Of a DNA stretch of 8,100 bases, positions 6,131 through 8,100 are shown piece by piece; position 1 is the stretch's first letter; each line of letters begins with the position of its first letter. The notes beneath the pieces are model-generated. The model saw only the letters and a program-made list of their open reading frames with translations, was not told the origin of the DNA and made no database searches. Origin of the DNA: Bacteroidales bacterium (GTDB taxonomy: Bacteria; Bacteroidota; Bacteroidia; Bacteroidales; Bacteroidaceae); assembly GCA_004552155.1 (NCBI GenBank), contig SFPF01000131.1, positions 1-8,100 of the forward strand. Reading direction: 5' to 3'. The translations under genes were made by a program, and so were the position numbers.

Positions 6131-6801
6131 GTGGCGAGCACCCAGTAATCCTCGGGTTTGAAATTCTCAATCTCCTGTTGCCGGTTCACGATAAGCGCGA
6201 GCGTGGGCGTTTGCACGCGGCCAATGGAGAGCGGCTGCTGCCCCTGCCGGCGGTAGCCGCCATATTTTAATGTATAGAGGCGCGTGGCGTTCATGCCCAA
6301 GAGCCAGTCGCCGATGGCGCGGCAGAGGCCGGCCTCGTAGAGCGACTGCTTTTCCTCTTGCGGCAGCAAATGCTTGAATCCCTCGGCGATGGCCTCCTCC
6401 GTGAGCGACGACACCCAAAGCCGCTGCACGGGACACTTCGCGCCCGCCTTTTGCATGATCCAGCGCTGTATGAGTTCGCCCTCCTGCCCGGCATCGCCGC
6501 AGTTGATGATGCTGTCGGCGCGGTCGATGAGTTGCTTGATAACGCCGAACTGCCGCTGCTTCGATGCGCTGTCAATAAGGCGTATGCCGAAGCGTTCGGG
6601 CACCATGGGCAGTTGCCCGAGCGACCAGTGCTTCCATGCCGGCGAGTAGTCCTCGGGATATTTCAACTCGCAGAAATGCCCCATAGCCCAGGTCACCTGA
6701 TAGCCATTGCCCTCATAGTAACCCTGCTTCGGCTCGGTGGCCCCGAGCACCTGCGCAATGTTTTGCGCCTGACTTTGCTTTTCTGCGATGCAGACAATCA
6801 T
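6007..6801 (-). CDS. topB: DNA topoisomerase III, N-terminal Toprim fragment
   Basis: ATG at 6801 starts MIVCIAEKQSQAQNIAQVLG, the type IA topoisomerase opening with its catalytic Glu/Lys pair (EK). Residues 102-110 are GDAGQEGEL, the Toprim metal-binding motif (the DxDxE equivalent has the Bacteroidota form DAGQE). Next come WVSSLTEEAI and LSIGRVQTPTLALI (191-204). After KPEDYWVLATT (about 225) the frame reads a spurious basic tail (TKKKKPPRRATKR) and stops at 6007. Shifting by one base at about 6125-6135 yields DDEEEETAAPGDKKGALRR and joins the C-terminal part, consistent with one lost base in a short ACG/GAC repeat. The gene begins 44 bases after the ABC ATPase stop and probably shares its transcript. 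Confidence 0.9.
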   Translation of the reverse strand: MIVCIAEKQSQAQNIAQVLGATEPKQGYYEGNGYQVTWAMGHFCELKYPEDYSPAWKHWSLGQLPMVPERFGIRLIDSASKQRQFGVIKQLIDRADSIINCGDAGQEGELIQRWIMQKAGAKCPVQRLWVSSLTEEAIAEGFKHLLPQEEKQSLYEAGLCRAIGDWLLGMNATRLYTLKYGGYRRQGQQPLSIGRVQTPTLALIVNRQQEIENFKPEDYWVLATTTKKKKPPRRATKRVRCAEASRRRRKDAPHWPKLRERRSP

Positions 6802-6845
6802 ATATTAATATGGAGTATGTTTAGAATGATGTTTGACGCCGCACT

Positions 6846-7610
6846 TTAATACACAAACCGCAACTGCTCGCTGTCGAACTTGATGCCATCTGCGGCGAAA
6901 TAGCGGGCAAGTGTGCCGTCGGCGGCCAGGGCGCGGGGCGTGCCGGAAAGGAGTCCGCCGGGCGTGAGTAGCCACAGGCGGTCTGCGAGACGGAAGGCGG
7001 GCTCGAGGTCGTGCGTCGAGAGCAGAACGGTCTTGCCCTGGTCGTGCGCGAGGCTTTGCAGCAGGCGCAGCGTGCCGATTTTGCCGGGGAAGTCAAGGAA
7101 AGCCGTCGGCTCGTCGAGGAGAATGAGCGGTGTGTCCTGCGCCAGCGATTTGGCAATCATCACCCTTTGCCGCTCCCCGTCGGAGAGCGAGGCGAGGGCG
7201 CGGCTGCGCAGGTGCGCCGTGCCAGTGAGGCGCATGGCCTCGTCCACCAGGCGTTGGTCGGCCTCGGAGAGGCGGCCCGAGAGCGGCGTGTAGGGCATAC
7301 GCCCCGCCGCCACCGTTTCCTCTGCCGTGAGATGCCCCGTGTCGGGGCGTGCCGTAAGCACAATGGAGAGCAGCGTGGACATCTGCCTTACGGAGAGGCT
7401 CTCGATGCGTTTGCCCATAATCTCCATACTGCCCGCGAGCGGCGGCAGCAGTCCCGAGAGCGTGCGCAGTAGCGTGCTTTTGCCCGCGCCGTTCACGCCG
7501 ATGAGGCACGTGAGGCTTTTGGGCGGCAAGGCCGCGCAGAGGTTAGAGCCCACCGTGTGCCGATGCCGCCCCGTGCCGTAGCCCACGGCGAGGCCGTCGA
7601 TGAGCAGGGC
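6846..7610 (-). CDS. ABC transporter ATPase, iron/heme (FecE/HmuV) type, N-terminus lost
   Basis: ATP-binding subunit of an iron-siderophore/heme/cobalamin-type importer. Numbering from GTG 7586: Walker A GVNGAGKST (30-38), ABC signature LSDGERQ (134-140), Walker B LILLDEP (154-160), D-loop AFLD and H-loop His in LLSTHD (192). The segment SIVLTARPDTGHLTAEETVAAGRMPYT matches the VLTE-type region of Bacteroidota members where other families have the Q-loop glutamine. Similarity begins upstream of the GTG, with ALLIDGLAVGYG from about 7610, so GTG 7586 would remove the first strand. No ATG, GTG or TTG lies between that point and an in-frame stop upstream, because the start has been replaced by phage terminase sequence. 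Its permease and binding protein, normally upstream, are not here. The C terminus has a short extra tail (GIKFDSEQLRFVY). Confidence 0.85.
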   Translation of the reverse strand, partial: ALLIDGLAVGYGTGRHRHTVGSNLCAALPPKSLTCLIGVNGAGKSTLLRTLSGLLPPLAGSMEIMGKRIESLSVRQMSTLLSIVLTARPDTGHLTAEETVAAGRMPYTPLSGRLSEADQRLVDEAMRLTGTAHLRSRALASLSDGERQRVMIAKSLAQDTPLILLDEPTAFLDFPGKIGTLRLLQSLAHDQGKTVLLSTHDLEPAFRLADRLWLLTPGGLLSGTPRALAADGTLARYFAADGIKFDSEQLRFVY

Positions 7611-7719
7611 AGTCGGGCATTCCCTTACCCGGATTCGGTTCTTTTGTGTTTAGTTTTCTCTTTCCCGGATTGCCTTCCAGCTTTTTCACAGCTGTAGGCT
7701 TTGGCTTTCTTCCAGCCAT
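7603..7719 (-). pseudogene. Phage terminase small subunit (P27 family), first 39 codons only
   Basis: ATG at 7719 starts MAGRKPKPTAVKKLEGNPGK, then RKLNTKEPNPGKGMPDCPA. This N-terminal basic sequence with LEGNPGKR and GxPxCP is characteristic of P27-type terminase small subunits (PF05119), which recognise phage DNA for packaging. A full protein is roughly 150 residues; here similarity ends after DCPA at about 7603 and the same bases become the N terminus of the ABC ATPase in another frame. The shadow frame runs on to 7543 without meaning. The AT-rich codons (AAA, AGA, CCG mixed) and strong ribosome binding site differ from the neighbouring chromosome. Preceded by an HNH gene, the usual order in cos-type phages. 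Confidence 0.8.
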
Positions 7720-7729
7720 AGAGCATCGC

Positions 7730-7736
7730 CCTCCTT
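7730..7736 (-). promoter_or_regulatory. Strong Shine-Dalgarno site of the terminase gene
   Basis: AAGGAGG on the minus strand ends 10 bases before ATG 7719, and it fixes that start over the other nearby ATGs. No comparable site precedes menA, topB or the DUF349 gene in this window. This fits Firmicutes-phage origin, since Bacteroidota rarely use such sites. Confidence 0.75.
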
Positions 7737-7770
7737 CCTTCCAAATTTCACTTTTCATTTCGCGATTTTG

Positions 7771-7810
7771 CACGCGTGACCCCCGCGCCGTTCCCTGGGA
7801 GCCGTACCTG
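7771..7810. other. GC-rich island between HNH and terminase, possible cos site
   Basis: A 40-base GC-rich stretch (CACGCGTGACCCCCGCGCCG, then more) sits beside AT-rich sequence, between the HNH stop and the terminase start. It includes the palindrome CACGCGTG (7771-7778). In many Firmicutes cos phages the cohesive-end site is in just this place. No cleavage site can be read directly; this is position-based inference. Confidence 0.25.
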
Positions 7811-7828
7811 TAGAGATTTCACCCGCCC

Positions 7829-8100
7829 CTACCCGCGATGGTTTCCCCAATAGTCCCCTCTCTTCGCGTGTATGGTTGAGTGACACGACTTGCACAGCGC
7901 GATCAGGTTACTTCTATCGTGCGTGCCACCTTCACTCAGCGGCTTCTTATGATGGATCTCTTCCGTAGGTACTATCACTCCACGCTCGAAGCACAGCTCA
8001 CAGAACGCATGCTCCGCAGCATACTTGTCACGGATCCTTTTCCACGCTCTCCCGTAACGCCTCTTTGTCCGGGGAGACCGGTGGGGAAAGAGACCGGAGG
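7829..8100 (-). CDS. Phage HNH endonuclease, 5' end outside window
   Basis: 89 codons are visible, ending at TAG (7829-7831). The sequence shows a complete HNH fold with a zinc knuckle: RDKYAAEHAFCELCFERG, then EEIHHKKPLSEGG, NLIALCKSCHSTIH, and the short tail AKRGDYWGNHRG. The two CxxC pairs (CELC, CKSC) bind structural zinc, the HH of IHHKKPL supplies the general base, and the Asn of NLIALC plus the final His complete the metal site. Such small HNH proteins lie next to terminase genes and assist DNA cleavage during packaging in cos phages (family knowledge). Upstream residues (PHRSPRTKRRYGRAWKRI) are basic. This gene was not in the longer reading frames because its start is beyond base 8100. 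Confidence 0.88.
   Translation of the reverse strand, partial: SGLFPHRSPRTKRRYGRAWKRIRDKYAAEHAFCELCFERGVIVPTEEIHHKKPLSEGGTHDRSNLIALCKSCHSTIHAKRGDYWGNHRG

Noticed and set aside
6100..6135. Programmed -1 frameshifting in topB at the AAG/GAA run
   Set aside because: There is no classic slippery heptamer with a downstream structure that I can see, topB is not known to use recoding, and other genes in the window are also broken.
1..8100. CRISPR array, tRNA or rRNA
   Set aside because: No regularly spaced direct repeats, cloverleaf with CCA-type end, or conserved rRNA segments were seen on either strand.

Overview
The left ~7.6 kb looks like the chromosome of a Bacteroidota member, probably Bacteroidales and Prevotella-like in style. 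The protein families fit that phylum. There is no Shine-Dalgarno sequence before menA, topB or the DUF349 gene, and two promoter candidates have the Bacteroidota TTTG / TAnnTTTG layout. The right ~0.5 kb (about 7603-8100) is different: lower GC, AGA/AAA-rich codons, a strong AAGGAGG ribosome binding site and a phage packaging module of the kind found in Firmicutes phages.

Layout: a HigBA-like toxin-antitoxin pair lies on the + strand (1-476; the toxin is cut by the window edge). A ~94 bp inverted-repeat element and a strong minus-strand terminator follow (487-643). All later genes are on the minus strand. Reading from the right: an HNH endonuclease (8100-7829, cut by the window edge), a possible cos-like GC island, the first 39 codons of a P27-type terminase small subunit (7719-7603), an abrupt join into an iron/heme-type ABC transporter ATPase missing its first residues (7610-6846), DNA topoisomerase III topB (6801-4748), a second ~90 bp repeat element, menA for menaquinone synthesis (4616-3741), a long leader with a good promoter, a CorA-type magnesium transporter (3459-2592), and a five-repeat DUF349 coiled-coil protein (2413-671) ending at the terminator. 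No gene-free stretch exceeds 300 bases; the longest, 3484-3740, holds the corA promoter and leader.

Three otherwise well-conserved genes are broken. The DUF349 gene has two frame changes (~2376-2385 and ~2010), topB has one (~6130), and corA has a frame change plus an apparent loss of about 20 codons (~3146). Together with the phage/ABC join, this suggests either an error-prone or chimeric assembly or a decaying region; the sequence alone cannot decide. The core genes are housekeeping (respiratory quinone synthesis, Mg2+ uptake, decatenation, metal or heme import) and do not form an obvious single pathway. The observations most worth checking are the dispersed 20-nt palindrome repeat family, the phage terminase/ABC junction and the long corA leader. 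I found no convincing new multi-gene system.
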